NCBI GenBank assembly: GCA_946811185.2
Contig: OX328098.1
Location: 39,929,650-39,993,649 of the forward strand
From: Hippopus hippopus
Taxonomy: Eukaryota; Mollusca; Bivalvia; Cardiida; Cardiidae
Length of the DNA stretch: 64,000 nt
Reading direction: 5' to 3'
The notes under the pieces were generated by a model that saw only the letters and a program-made list of their open reading frames with translations, was not told where the DNA came from and ran no database searches. The position numbers were made by a program, and so were the translations under genes. Within the stretch, counting starts at the first letter, position 1. Each line of letters opens with the position of its first letter. Positions 24,101 through 31,271 of this stretch are shown here, one piece after another.

Positions 24101-25818
24101 TCAAAGAGGACAATTCATACAAAAAAAAAATCTACAAGGACAATAAAAACTACAAATTCACAAAGCTAGATCTGTCATTCCACTGAAATCATGATTCCCC
24201 ATTCAATGTGTCTTACAGTGACAGCCCCCCATTAACCCTATATAGATGACATGTATTCCAAAGATGGAATTGATAACTACAGAATTGTCTACTACGTGGC
24301 ATTTTTCAAATACATACCAATCTGATTTGGGCATTCTTGGTACAGAACCAGAATACTTAAAATGGCAATTGATGCAGCAAATTATCTAAGTATAATTAGC
24401 CAGGGTCCAGACTGTAATAATTTCTTAATTACTCCTTATAACACTCTCCAAATTGCAGTCTGCATGTGATGTTTTCCAGCTATTTGTTTTTGTTATTAAT
24501 TTTGCCACCAGAGGATATTTGAGGGTCTCCCCATGATTATCATTTGTGCTGATAATCTAATTACAGACTTGTTTAACACGTGACATCACAATTTCATTAC
24601 AAGTGACTTTCCTGAACCGATCGAGCCATTAAAGATACCTTCAACAACACTTGTTACAGCATCCATTTGAAAAGTTTTCAGTGTCAAATCGCTGAAATGA
24701 TTAGCAGCTATTGTTAAGCTATCCTCCAAAGTCATTGTGAATAACCATTCAAAATTTTGTTGTCAGTATTTTCAAAGATGACACTAAAAACAGGAAGTGA
24801 TCAAACCAAGGCTATAGGAATTTGGCATCTATTTGTAGTCATTTATATTCAAAAACTGGTCGCAGCGATATCTACTTTACCCAACTCTGAGGTGGGGTAA
24901 AGTAGACGTTGCTGCAATTAGATTTCCAGTGTCCCCAAGCCATCATTTTTGACAAAGTAATGTCCAAATGATAAAAAAGGGAAAGAATGAATGGACAGAA
25001 TTTTATGAAACGTCATATTTTTACTGTTTATCATAAGCCACAGACAATCATTATTTGTTTCTATTTAATGAAATGTCGTGTCATGGATAAAGGGGGCTCA
25101 ATGTATTATATCATGTGCACCAATAACAAAAAGGCCATGTGTACATGCAAAATGAAATTCTTTTATATTTTTCTATCAAAAAAGGTCTTTTTTGGCAGGG
25201 GATATCATTTCAGTGAAATAACTTGTTACATTTTCATTTGTTTTCATAGAATAAACCTTGATTTAGACAACTATCTACATTTTGTGAGGATGTTTTTTTG
25301 AAAAGTTACTGCCGCAGACTTGTGGCAGGGGAGTATTTGTCAAATCAAATTGGATGATTATATTACAGATGTCTAAGGTGGATCTTAGTGGAAAATGTGT
25401 TCCATACAGCCAGATTGAGACAGAAGCCAGCCGTCTGAGAAATCAGGCCAAACAATTCAAGAAAGAAGAGGATGAGGCAGACAGGTTCATCGTCCAGGCC
25501 ATACAAAACAGAGTTGACAGTTTCTTACCCAATCCTGATGGAGAAGACTTGGTCATTGGGCCCGGATTACAGGACCTAGAGATAGGGGAGGTTCGGGCAT
25601 ATGCACTCTCTAAATGCTATATGTCTACTGTCAAACAAGATGGTGGAAAAAATTACCTGGTCATATCTGGACCGCTTGATCTGAAAACTATCGTGGCAAA
25701 GTTGAAGTCTGCAGGTGGAAATATGGGAAGATTCAAACTTATACCAAGGTCACGTTTGCCTAAGTTATCAGACCTGGATTCCAAAGGAAGAATTGAGACT
25801 CCATTTTCACTGGCATAG
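8325..25818 (+). CDS. NKRF-like dsRBD/R3H protein, 12-exon gene
   Basis: This is a spliced gene; the joined exons give 2928 nt (975 codons plus stop). In order the protein has a Gly/Arg-rich tail (residues 1-270), four dsRBD-like C-terminal halves (about 315-372, 465-540, 590-670, 715-820) and an R3H-like region (about 860-960). The dsRBD calls rest on a beta strand followed by a basic helix with NKKE, NKKL, GKSK and GRNK motifs. The block KDIVIFETSN and the C-terminal pattern KNYLVISGP...LKTIVAKLK match the layout of vertebrate NF-kappa-B-repressing factor, a nuclear/nucleolar RNA-binding protein that partners the exonuclease XRN2. No G-patch is seen between the last dsRBD and R3H, so orthology is inference. 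Exon phases agree at all junctions, but exon 5 has a weak acceptor. The ATG at 8325 was chosen because the longer frame from 8304 opens with GTG. Confidence 0.8.
9434..9718. repeat. Fold-back family C copy in intron 1
   Basis: The palindromic module GACCCAGGTCAGCCTGGGC...TAGGCTGACTTGGG and the end CACAGAGCATGGCTCATGTA are present. Confidence 0.6.
9762..9852 (+). repeat. MITE-A partial copy in intron 1
   Basis: GGCTTTTGAAAACATTG-type left arm with GTGGGAAAAGGAAATAGACT; it is truncated after the loop. Confidence 0.45.
9957..9997 (+). CDS. NKRF-like gene exon 2
   Basis: A 41-nt exon between TTCAG and GTGAGA. With the phase-1 base of exon 1 it encodes GSFGNKANLPIIEK and ends in phase 0. It continues the Gly-rich tail into the first folded region. 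Confidence 0.65.
10056..10236 (+). repeat. MITE-A copy in intron 2
   Basis: TTAACCCTTTACCACACAAT at the left, a perfect centre (GAGAAAATGCTGGTAACCAG and its complement) and a shortened right half. Confidence 0.7.
10255..10535. repeat. Fold-back family C copy in intron 2
   Basis: AAAGGGGCTTTAATGCAT at the left and ATGCATTAAACTCGCTTTTG with GAGCAATGCTCA at the right are inverted termini; CAGGCCTGGGCAGTCTGCGC is inside. Confidence 0.6.
10541..10808. repeat. Fold-back family D, two ~105-bp inverted arms
   Basis: The left arm runs from ATATGGCTTGCAACACGCG to GAGACGGCACTTTACG and the right arm is its near-perfect reverse complement ending CGTGTTGCAGGCCATAT. Each arm contains its own smaller palindrome, CAGCCTGCGCAGTCCGCGCA. 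A second copy is at 36350. Confidence 0.8.
11180..11372 (+). repeat. MITE-A degraded copy in intron 2
   Basis: AACAATGTGGGAAAAGAAG, then CCACAATGTTTTC and ATGCTTTCAGTTTGAACAAG; the ends are poorly kept. Confidence 0.5.
11419..11561 (+). CDS. NKRF-like gene exon 3, start of dsRBD-like region 1
   Basis: The acceptor is TTTTACAG and the donor AACAG/GTATGC, phase 0 in and phase 2 out. It encodes 47 residues including LNLRVNYECVEM, the kind of beta strand that precedes the conserved helix of a dsRBD. Confidence 0.7.
11862..12045. repeat. Dispersed repeat flanking exon 4
   Basis: The segment with GAAGATATTTATTTCAAACT and CAGGTAACCATCAAAAC also occurs near 2365-2480 and, reversed, near 36900-37020 and 38100-38230, so it is a repeat rather than exon. 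Its open frame joins exon 4 only by read-through. Confidence 0.5.
12100..12270 (+). CDS. NKRF-like gene exon 4, end of dsRBD-like region 1
   Basis: The acceptor follows a run of T ending TAG; the donor is GTCAG/GTATAT. It encodes KLSISGIFLIRSVGCNKKEL followed by a helix, the beta-3/loop/basic-helix part of a dsRBD with NKKELKH as the RNA-contacting motif. Phase 2 in and out. Confidence 0.75.
12299..12516 (+). repeat. MITE-A copy in intron 4
   Basis: CCCTTTACCACACAATTTTC at the left, a central hairpin around GCATAACAGC, and a right end TCTGTTAAAG. Confidence 0.6.
12728..12770. repeat. (TA)n-(T)n low-complexity run
   Basis: About ten TA units followed by an 18-base T run in the intron before exon 5. 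Confidence 0.8.
12912..13104 (+). CDS. NKRF-like gene exon 5, 5' boundary uncertain
   Basis: It encodes MNYLHDYRASIEKYLQSTGK and 44 further residues, ending CTAAAA/GTAAGT in phase 0, in frame with exon 6. The 5' boundary is the only AG (12910-12911) that fits the phase-2 exit of exon 4, but it lacks a pyrimidine tract. The better-looking acceptor, TAG at 12859-12861, gives a stop in every frame before 12912. The in-frame peptide VYYTENKGGYMR just upstream looks coding, so a base error, frameshift or extra small exon is possible. Confidence 0.55.
13197..13493 (-). mobile_element. tRNA-headed SINE, minus orientation, in intron 5
   Basis: The order on the plus strand is tail (GTTTAATGCCATTTTAACAT), body (CATGCTTTCCCGGAGT, CACTGGCTGCTTTCCCAC), then a tRNA-like head with the reversed B box near 13420. 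It is the same family as 31709-32024. The open frame that runs from exon 5 into it is accidental. Confidence 0.7.
13664..13910 (+). repeat. MITE-A copy with duplicated hairpin arm
   Basis: TTAACTCTTTACCACACAAT at the left; GAAATGCTGGTAACC occurs twice (about 13741 and 13765) before the complementary arm, so the loop region has been partly copied. Confidence 0.65.
14079..14297 (-). repeat. MITE-A copy in intron 5
   Basis: TTAACTCTTAATCAAACAAC at the left, hairpin GAGAAAATGCTGGTGACCAG, and TTGTTTGGTAAAGGGTAA at the right. Confidence 0.65.
14372..14581 (+). repeat. Fold-back family B, intact TTAA-flanked copy
   Basis: The left end TTAACCCTTAGGCTGCTAAG and right end TTAGCAGCTTTTAGGGTTAA are inverted. 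The centre is a palindrome, GATCAGACTGCACAGAACAT followed by its complement and GATCTACACTGTC. Confidence 0.75.
14617..14875. repeat. Fold-back family C copy in intron 5
   Basis: It carries TATACAAAGCAAGTCAC, GGTAGAATGGT and CATGGTCAACCAGCATGGAC; the arms are more decayed than in the other copies. Confidence 0.5.
14883..15024 (+). CDS. NKRF-like gene exon 6, start of dsRBD-like region 2
   Basis: The acceptor is AAACAG and the donor TTTTAG/GTAGGG, phase 0 in and 1 out. It encodes PISMLEQAMIASKCGLQHMF, an alpha-1-like helix, and SFEGRFIL, a beta strand of the dsRBD fold that continues in the next exon. Confidence 0.75.
15058..15408 (+). repeat. Two overlapping MITE-A copies in intron 6
   Basis: Two left halves (starts near 15058 and 15172) share one right half. 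The second core, GAGAAAATGATGGTAACCAT, is a clean hairpin. Confidence 0.55.
15998..16085 (+). mobile_element. SINE 3' fragment
   Basis: GTGATATGACTGAAATAATG, then GGTGAAAACTGCATTAGGCG and a short AAAC-type tail match the tail of the 31709 SINE family in the opposite orientation. Confidence 0.5.
16133..16312. repeat. Fold-back family E copy in intron 6
   Basis: The left arm GTATTCACCAATCATTCTTA and the right arm TAAGAATGGTTGGTGCATAT are inverted; AACTTCTGATTGGCTACACC is inside. Other copies are at 35097 and 44888. Confidence 0.65.
16373..16578 (+). CDS. NKRF-like gene exon 7, end of dsRBD-like region 2 and acidic linker
   Basis: It joins in phase to give TPIARATDPNKKLCKQETYS and ALKALLNK, the loop and helix-2 signature of a dsRBD, followed by an acidic linker rich in Glu and Asp. 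Donor GATACG/GTAATA, phase 0 out. Confidence 0.75.
16616..16844 (+). repeat. MITE-A copy in intron 7
   Basis: TTAACTCTCTATCAAATAAT at the left, a perfect hairpin at about 16678-16735, and CATGGTACAGAGCTAA at the right. Confidence 0.7.
17007..17031 (+). repeat. (AAGT)n microsatellite
   Basis: About six AAGT units in intron 7. Confidence 0.85.
17117..18153. mobile_element. 1.04-kb fold-back element with internal hairpins
   Basis: The ends are 33-bp inverted repeats with one mismatch: AATAATCTTCTTTCTATCGT at the left and its complement at the right. Inside are at least two further long hairpins: AACCACGTTGTGAGTTATGA with its inverse (about 17153-17245), and GTTAACATTCGCACAGG with its inverse (about 17277-17372). 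No coding frame is seen. Confidence 0.75.
18354..18560 (+). repeat. MITE-A degraded copy in intron 7
   Basis: TTTTGAAAACGTTTTTGGGA, GGAGAAAATGCTATTAACCA, then CCACAATGTTTTTTTATCC; the ends are lost. Confidence 0.5.
18870..19010 (-). mobile_element. tRNA-like SINE fragment
   Basis: On the minus strand, TTGGCTCAGAGGTGAAGGTG (A-box-like) and CTGGGTTCCATCC (B-box-like) sit 35-40 bases apart, followed by SINE-type body sequence. Too decayed to be a tRNA gene. Confidence 0.45.
19250..19487 (+). CDS. NKRF-like gene exon 8, start of dsRBD-like region 3
   Basis: The acceptor is TTGTTGTAG and the donor CCCCAG/GTAGGA, phase 0 in and 1 out. It encodes 79 residues with ILEKFRNLVSSLTAT as helix 1 and LTVTCVYKRV...SCDVFIEDV as strands of a dsRBD-like fold. 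Confidence 0.75.
19600..19735 (+). mobile_element. SINE fragment in intron 8
   Basis: The string ends GTACTGGTAAAAAGAAATCT, GATAGGTGCACTTGCCACTG; this is the body-to-tail part of the 31709 family. Confidence 0.45.
19945..20173 (-). repeat. MITE-A reference copy with TTAA at both ends
   Basis: 229 bp from TTAACTCTTTACCAAATGAC to TGTGTGGTAAAGGGTTAA. The inverted ends, CYCTTTACCA and TGGTAAAGGG, sit directly inside TTAA, the piggyBac-type target. The centre is an almost perfect hairpin, GTGGGAAAAGGAGAAAATGC with its complement. Confidence 0.8.
20332..20560 (-). repeat. MITE-A copy in intron 8
   Basis: CTCTTTACCAAATGTCAAAA at the left, a full hairpin, and GGATGGTAAAGGGTTGA at the right. Confidence 0.7.
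20603..20772 (-). repeat. MITE-A partial copy next to exon 9
   Basis: It begins inside the family sequence at about GGGACAAATTAGACTTGGCT and ends GGTGAAGGGTTAA, only 58 bases from the exon 9 acceptor. Confidence 0.6.
20831..20956 (+). CDS. NKRF-like gene exon 9, end of dsRBD-like region 3
   Basis: The acceptor is TATTCAG and the donor CTACAG/GTAACA, phase 1 in and out. It encodes GYGKSKVECLVDAYNNAWEI, the Gly-x-Gly-Lys-x-Lys loop and helix 2 of a dsRBD-like module. Confidence 0.75.
21440..21500 (+). repeat. Possible LINE/SINE 3' tail
   Basis: GTGACCTTTATTTACAAATA then AATGATTTGAATTGAAATTG resembles the 3' end and short A/T-rich tail of a non-LTR element, but no body is recognisable. Confidence 0.25.
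21512..21690 (+). repeat. MITE-A copy in intron 9, arms eroded
   Basis: TTAACCTTGTACCAAACTGT at the left; GTGGGAAAAGGAGAA is followed by a T-rich degenerate arm. Confidence 0.5.
21745..22036 (+). CDS. NKRF-like gene exon 10, start of dsRBD-like region 4
   Basis: The acceptor is TTTGTAG and the donor ACAAA/GTAAGA, phase 1 in and 2 out. It carries SIKDIVIFETSN, which resembles the KDLVVYENSSN block at the start of the last dsRBD of NKRF, then GVYLHWTFESVGPTRFSNYQ as strands. Confidence 0.8.
22181..22290 (-). repeat. MITE-A core fragment in intron 10
   Basis: GGGGTAGAAAACATTGTGGG, AAATGCTGCTTACCACCATT and a TCTGGTAAAGGATCAA end; the left end is missing. Confidence 0.5.
22730..22942 (+). repeat. 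MITE-A copy sharing a TTAA with its neighbour
   Basis: TTAACCCATTTTACCACACA at the left; the right end GTGTGGTTAA (TTAA 22939-22942) is also the left TTAA of the next copy. The hairpin core is deleted. Confidence 0.55.
22939..23207 (+). repeat. MITE-A copy adjoining the previous one
   Basis: TTAATCTTGTACCAAACAAT at the left, GAGAAAATGCTGGTTACCAG in the middle and CTGGTAAAGAGGTAA at the right, close upstream of exon 11. Confidence 0.55.
23240..23363 (+). CDS. NKRF-like gene exon 11, end of dsRBD-like region 4
   Basis: The acceptor is TTTTTTGCAG and the donor GTCCAT/GTGAGT, phase 2 in and 0 out. It encodes CVLFIQGTKLAEHTAFGRNK and a helix with FAAAEILFRLYE, the best dsRBD-like match in the gene. 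Confidence 0.8.
23583..23900. repeat. Composite of two MITE-A pieces in intron 11
   Basis: A forward left part (CAACCCTATATCAAACAATA) followed by a reverse copy that ends ATTATGTGGTAAAGGGTTAA at 23900. Confidence 0.5.
23901..25353. other. Intron 11, AT-rich, no gene
   Basis: I see no repeat family from elsewhere in the window. At 24859-24916 there is a small hairpin of about 22 bp, CGCAGCGATATCTACTTTAC with the inverted GTAAAGTAGACGTTGCTGC. Confidence 0.45.
25369..25818 (+). CDS. NKRF-like gene exon 12, R3H-like C-terminus and stop
   Basis: The terminal exon follows TATTACAG and ends in TAG at 25816-25818. A charged helix (QAKQFKKEEDEADRFIVQAI) leads into EIGEVRAYALSKCYM, then KNYLVISGP and a last helix/strand, the same arrangement as the R3H region at the end of NKRF. 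R3H domains bind single-stranded nucleic acid through Arg-x3-His; here Arg 902 is kept but the His position (906) is Leu, so the site is degenerate. Confidence 0.8.
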   Translation: MSKVDLSGKCVPYSQIETEASRLRNQAKQFKKEEDEADRFIVQAIQNRVDSFLPNPDGEDLVIGPGLQDLEIGEVRAYALSKCYMSTVKQDGGKNYLVISGPLDLKTIVAKLKSAGGNMGRFKLIPRSRLPKLSDLDSKGRIETPFSLA

Positions 25819-25879
25819 AACGTGAAACTCTTAATTATTATTGCTCTTTCTAAGAATGCCAGGAAAAAGAAAGTCTGTA

Positions 25880-26100
25880 TCTAACTCTTTACCAAACAAA
25901 AAATTCTTAGACTTGTCAAAATTGAAAGCATTTGCAGACGATAAATTTAGATATGGCTCAAAAGATGGATTTATCTTTGAAAGGGTAGAACACTATGAGA
26001 AACTGAGAAAATGCTGATTACCAGCGTTTTCTCTTTTCCCTCAATTTTTTCAAAATTGCTCAGAGTCATTCAAACCCAGGATTGTGTGGTGAAAGTTTAA
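25880..26100 (-). repeat. MITE-A copy just after gene 1 stop codon
   Basis: CTAACTCTTTACCAAACAAA at the left and GTGTGGTGAAAGTTTAA at the right, beginning 62 bases after the stop, so it probably lies in the 3' UTR and could form a hairpin in the mRNA. Confidence 0.65.
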
Positions 26101-26250
26101 AGGGAATATTACCAGTGTAAGAATGATGAAAATTTCAGAAAAGAAGCATTAGTGAATTCTTTTCTTAACAGCAAAGGACATTTGAAAGTAAAACAAAAGA
26201 TTGTCAGTTCTGTAGGAAATGAACATTGTATGAACTTTTCATGTTTTGAT

Positions 26251-26453
26251 TTAACTCTTTACCAAACTACAAAATTTTATGCTTGACCAAATTGAAAGCG
26301 TTTGCATGTGGCTCAAAAGATTATTTCTCTCTTTGTAATGGTACAAAACATTGAGGGATAAGGTGAACAGCATTTTCTCATTTTCCCACAATGTTTTCAG
26401 AAGGTAACTTCTTTAGGGTTGTTAAAGCGGGGGATTGTGTGGTAAAGGGTTAA
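26251..26453 (-). repeat. MITE-A copy with TTAA ends
   Basis: TTAACTCTTTACCAAACTAC to TGTGTGGTAAAGGGTTAA; the core is shortened (GGTGAACAGC). Confidence 0.65.
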
Positions 26454-26699
26454 ACTGCAGAGGAGTCGTACTTTTTAGCTCACCTGAGCACGAAGTGCTC
26501 AAGGTGAGCTTTTGTGATCGCCCAATGTCTCGCGTCCGGCGTCCATCATGCGTCGTCCGTCATCCACAATTTCTTTAAACATCTTCTCCTCCTAAACCAC
26601 TGGGCCAGTCTTGATGAAACTTGGCAGGGATGTTCGTTGGGTGAAGCTCTACCAAAGTTGGTCAAGAGATTTAATTCCACCCGTAACTCTGGTTGCCAT

Positions 26700-28975
26700 G
26701 GCAACCAAAGGGAAAAAAAATAGCAAAATCTTTGAAAATCATCTCTGAAACTAGAAGGTGTAGAGCTTTGATATTTGGTATGTAGCATCTCCTAGTGGAC
26801 CTCTACCAATGTTGTTCATACGATGCCCCTGGGGTCAAGACTGGCCCCGCCCCAGGGGTCACAATTTTGAACATAGGAACAAAGAAGGAAAACTTTAAAA
26901 TTCTTCTTCTCTGAAACTGGAAGGTGTAGAGCTTTGATATTTGGTATGTAGCATCTCCTAGTGGACCTCTACCAAGTTTGTTCATATGATGCCCGTTGTG
27001 TCAAAACTGGCCCTGCCCCGGGGGTCACAAGTTTGAACATAGGAACAAAGAAGGAAACATTTAAAATTCTTCTTCTCTGGAACTGGAAGGCGTAGAGCTT
27101 TGATATTTGGTATGTAGCATCTCCTAGTGGACCTCTACCAAGTTTGTTCATATGATGGCCCTGGGGTCAAAACTGGCCCTGCCCCAGGGATCACAAGTTC
27201 GAACATAGGAACAAAGAAGGAAAACTTTAAAATTATTCTTCTCTGAAACTGGAAGGTGTAGAGCTTTGATATTTGGTATGTAGCATCTCCTAGTGGACCT
27301 CTACCAAGTTTGTTCAAATGATGCCTCTGGGGTCAAAACTGGCCCCGCCCCGGGGGTCACAAGTTTTAACATGGAACAAAAAAGGAAAACTTTAAAATTC
27401 TTTTTCTCTAAAACTAGAAGGCGTAGAGCTTTGATATTTGGGATATTTGGTATGTAGCATCTCCTAGTGGACCTCTACCAAGTTTGTTCATATGATGGCC
27501 CTGGGGTCAAAACTGGCCCTGCCCCGGGGTCACAAGTTCGAACATAGGAACAAAGAAGGAAAACTTTAAAATTCTTCTTCTCTAAAACTGGGAGTCGTAG
27601 AGCTTTGATATTTGGTATGTAGCATCTCCAAGTGGACCTCTACCAAGTTTGTTCATATGATGCCCCTGTGGTCATAACTGACCCCGCCCTGGGGGTCGCA
27701 AGTTAGAACATAGGAACAAAGAAGGAAAACTTTAAAATTCTTCTCTGAAACTAGAAGGCGTAGAGCTTTGATATTTGGTATGTAGCATCTCCTAGTGGAC
27801 CTCTACCAAGGTTGTTCATACGATGCCCATGGGGTCAAAACTGGCCCCGCCCCAGGGGTCACAAGTTGAAACATAGAAACAAAGAAGGAAAACTTTAAAA
27901 TTCTTTTTCTCTGAAACTGGAAGACTAGAGCTTTGATATTTGGTATGTAGCATCTCCTAGTAGACCTCTACCAAATTTGTTCATATGATGCCCATAGGGT
28001 CAAAACTGGCCCCGGCCCGGGGGTCACAAGTTAGAACATAGGAACAAAGAAGGAAAACTTTAAAATTCTTCTTCTCTGAAACTAGTAGGCGTAGAGCTTT
28101 GATATTTGGTATGTAGCATCTCTTAGTGAAACTCTACCAAGTTTGTTCATATGATGGCCCTGGGGTCAAAACTGGCCCTGCCCCGGGGTCACAAGTTCGA
28201 ACATAGGAACAAAGAAGGAAAACTTTGAAATTCTTCTTCTTTGAAACTAGAAGGCGTAGAGCTTTGATATTTGGTATGTAGCATCACCTAGTGGACCTCT
28301 ACCAAGTTTGTTCAAATGATGCCTCTGGGGTCAAAACTGGCCCTGCCCCGGGGGTCACAAGTTCGAACATAGGAACAAAGAAGGAAAACTTTAAAATTCT
28401 TCTTCTCTGAAACTGGAAGACTAGAGCTTTGATATTTGGTATGTAGCATCTCCTAGTGGACCTCTACCAAGTTTGTTCATATGATGTCCCTGGGGTCAAA
28501 ACTGGCCACGCCCCAGGGGTCAAAATTTTGAAAATAAGAACAAAAAAGGAAAACTTTAAAATTCTTCTTCTCTTAAACTGGGAGTCGTAGAGCTTTGATA
28601 TTTGGTATGTAGCATCTCTTAGTGGACCTTTACCAAGTTTGTTCATATGATGCTCCTGTGGTCAAAACTGGCCCCGCCCTCGGGGTCAAAAATTCGAACA
28701 TAGAAACAAAGAAGGAAAACTTTAAAATTCATCTTCTCTGAAACTAGAAGGCTTAGAGCTTCGATATTTGGGATATTTGGTATGTAGCATCTCCTAGTGG
28801 ACCTCTACCAAGTTTGTTCATATGATGGCCCTGGGGTCAAAACTGGCCCTGCCCCAGGGGTCACAAGTTCGAACATAGGAACAAAGAAGGAAAACTTTAA
28901 AATTCTTCTTTTCTGAAACTGGAAGGCATAGAGCTTTGATATTTAATATGTAGTGAACCTGTTCTAAGTTTGTTA
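26700..28975. repeat. Tandem array in H1, 14 units of about 166 bp
   Basis: GAGCTTTGATATTTGG recurs at about 26763, 26931, 27094, 27262, 27425, 27599, 27760, 27926, 28091, 28257, 28421, 28588, 28753 and 28930. Each unit has GGGGTCAAAACTGGCCC, a GC-rich CCCCGGGG patch and GGAACAAAGAAGGAAAACTT. The 60-residue minus frames spaced by 166 are artefacts. Confidence 0.85.
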
Positions 28976-28989
28976 GCCCACCTGAGCAC

Positions 28990-30000
28990 AACATGTTCAG
29001 TGAGTTCAAAATTAGGTCACATGGGGTCATAAACTAGGTCACTAGGTAAAATTAAAGAAATACCTTGTGGGCACTCTAGAGGCCACATTTATTGCTCAAA
29101 TGAACTGAAATTTGGTCAGAATATTTGTCTTGATGAAATATGGGACGAGTTTGGATTTGGGTCACCTGGGTTCATAAACTAGGTCACTAGGTCAAATTAA
29201 CGAAATACTTTGTGGGCACTCTAGTTGCCACATTTTTTGCTCAATTGACTTGAAAATTGGTCAGAATATTTGTCTTGATAAAATCTCACGAGTCTGAATT
29301 TGGGTCAACTGGGGTCATAAACTAGGTCACTAGGTCAAATTAAAGGAATATCTCTAGGGCACTCTAGAGGCCATATTTATTGTTCAATTGATTTGAAAAT
29401 TGATGAAAATGTTTCTCTCGATGAAATTTAAGATGAGTTCAAAATTGGGTCACCTGGGGTCATAAACTAGGTCACTAGGTAAAATTAAAGAAATACCTTG
29501 TGGGCACTCTAGAGGCCACATTTATGGCTCAATTGATTTGAAAATTTGTCAGAATGTTTGTCTTGCTGAAATATCGGACGAGTGTGAAATTTAGTCACCT
29601 GGGGTCATAAACTAGGTCAGTAGGTCAAATTAAAGAAATACCTTTTGGGCACTCTAGAGGCTACATTTCTTGCTCAATTGACTTGAAAATTGGTCAGAAT
29701 GTTTGTCTTGATGAAATATCAGATGAGTTTGAAATTGGGTCACCTGGGGTCATAAACTAGGTCAGTATGTCAAATTAAAGAAATACCTTGTGGGAACTCC
29801 AGAGGCCACATTTATTGCTCAATTAACTTGAAAACTGTTCAGAATGTTTGTCTCCATAAAATTTTGATGAGTTCTAAATTGGGTCACCTATTGAGATAAA
29901 GTAGGTCACTAGGTCAACTTACGGAAATTCCTTGTGGATGCTCTAGAGGCCACATTTTAAGCTCAATTGACCTGACAATTGGTCAGAAATTGAATTATTG
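28990..30000. repeat. Second tandem array in H1, seven units of about 145 bp
   Basis: CATAAACTAGGTCA recurs at about 29026, 29171, 29315, 29460, 29604 and 29750, with a diverged unit after that. Units contain GGCACTCTAGAGGCCACATT and TCAGAATGTTTGTCTTGATG and are unrelated to the 166-bp unit. Confidence 0.8.
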
Positions 30001-30066
30001 CATGTGGAGTGAAATTTCGCCTATTGACTCAGGTGAGTGATCCAGGGCCATCATGGCCCTCTTGTT

Positions 30067-30905
30067 ATACATAAAAGTTTCAACATTTATCAGAAATATC
30101 ATCTTTTGATGTTAGTAGAGAAAGAAACAGTTTCAAATAACTTTGTACAAAGTATCATATAAAAAATTGCATCATGTTTTCAAACACGTATACATGTACC
30201 GGTATTTGTGCATAATAAATCATTATTTTAGGATCATGCACTTGCATTAAATTTTTAGTGACTGTTTTTTTTTTCCCTTTCATCAAAGATTTAAATATTT
30301 TCTTTATATTCATATAACAATGCATGATTAACCACAAAATATTGGAGTGCAATTTTTTGATGAGTGAAACTGTATAAAGCTTGTTGGTTGGTAAATTTTA
30401 GAAAAGAGGTTTCTTGAATCAACAGTGCCAACCCTATGTCAATGGAGCTCAGGGGACTAGTATCTGGCTCTGTTCTTGGACTTGTAACCTAGAACTGCAT
30501 ATTAGATTCCTGTTGGAAATACTTGCCATTTTATAAAGTCCTAGGACGAGGCACTATGAAGACCCATCCTAGTGAAAACTATTTATGAAGTGGACCTAGG
30601 AAACCAATAAGATATACGAGTGAAAAGAAATACAGCAGTGATAGCTGATATGCTGGTTGATCTGTCATTTAAAACGAAAAAAATTGACTCTCTATCAGAG
30701 GACAAAATTGAAGACCCAAGTAAATTGAAAACATTTGCCAATGGAAAACTAAATATGGCTGAAAAATTGAGATCTGTTTCTGGTAGGATAGGAAATTTCT
30801 TGACTAATAAACTTTGTACATATCTTGGTGACTTCAATTTGATTTCATTCATGGGTTCCTGTAGACAGTGTTTTAGTTGAGTTGCTGGCCATATATGTTT
30901 GTATA
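30067..30905. other. Stretch without a gene
   Basis: AT-rich. A MITE-A-like fragment (CTATCAGAGGACAAAATTGA, AAATTGAAAACATTTGCCAA) lies at about 30690-30790; otherwise nothing is recognised. Confidence 0.4.
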
Positions 30906-30907
30906 GA

Positions 30908-31220
30908 GTTTAGTGCTGTTTTCAACATTATTTCCGTTATACTATTTCAGTTATATTGCAGGAGCCAGTGCACCAATCCATGTTTTCCTGGGTTTTCTTT
31001 TACCATTACTTGGCACAATATTCTTCCCAAGCAATTGGATGTTTTTCCAACATAGCTATTGTCGCAACAATGATCAGTGGTGAGAGAGGAATGAATCCTG
31101 TTGCAATGACTATCATCAGTCCTCAGAAAGAAATTGGCTGAGCTGGGAATTCGAACCAGCATCCCTATGGTTTCAAGTCCTGAATGCTACTGATTGCAAT
31201 ATTGGGCTCAGCACTTCTCA
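30908..31220 (-). mobile_element. tRNA-headed SINE, minus orientation
   Basis: Tail GCTGTTTTCAACATTATTTC, body CATGTTTTCCTGGGTTTTCT, then GAAAGAAATTGGCTGAGCTG and the reversed B box GGGAATTCGAACC. Diverged relative to 31709-32024. Confidence 0.65.
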
Positions 31221-31271
31221 CACTTACTTGGCTTCTGTTCTTTCTTCAGTTTCAAAAGCCAAACTTTGTGT

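Larger units (their letters stand above)
26475..30066 (-). mobile_element. Helitron-like composite element H1
   Basis: In minus orientation it starts AACAAGAGGGCCATGATGGC and ends with the hairpin CACCTTGAGCAC-TTCG-TGCTCAGGTG followed by AGCTAAAAA. A terminal hairpin a few bases before CTAA is the 3' signature of Helitrons; a 5' TC is not evident. The interior is two tandem arrays. Bivalve non-autonomous Helitrons (pearl-type) are known to carry internal arrays of about 160 bp. No Rep/helicase is present. Confidence 0.65.

Noticed and set aside
26546..29030. Row of minus-strand 60-residue frames
   Set aside because: They repeat every 166 bp with the tandem array and have no start or domain logic.
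26700..30000. CRISPR-like array
   Set aside because: Whole units repeat without unique spacers, and the genome is eukaryotic.
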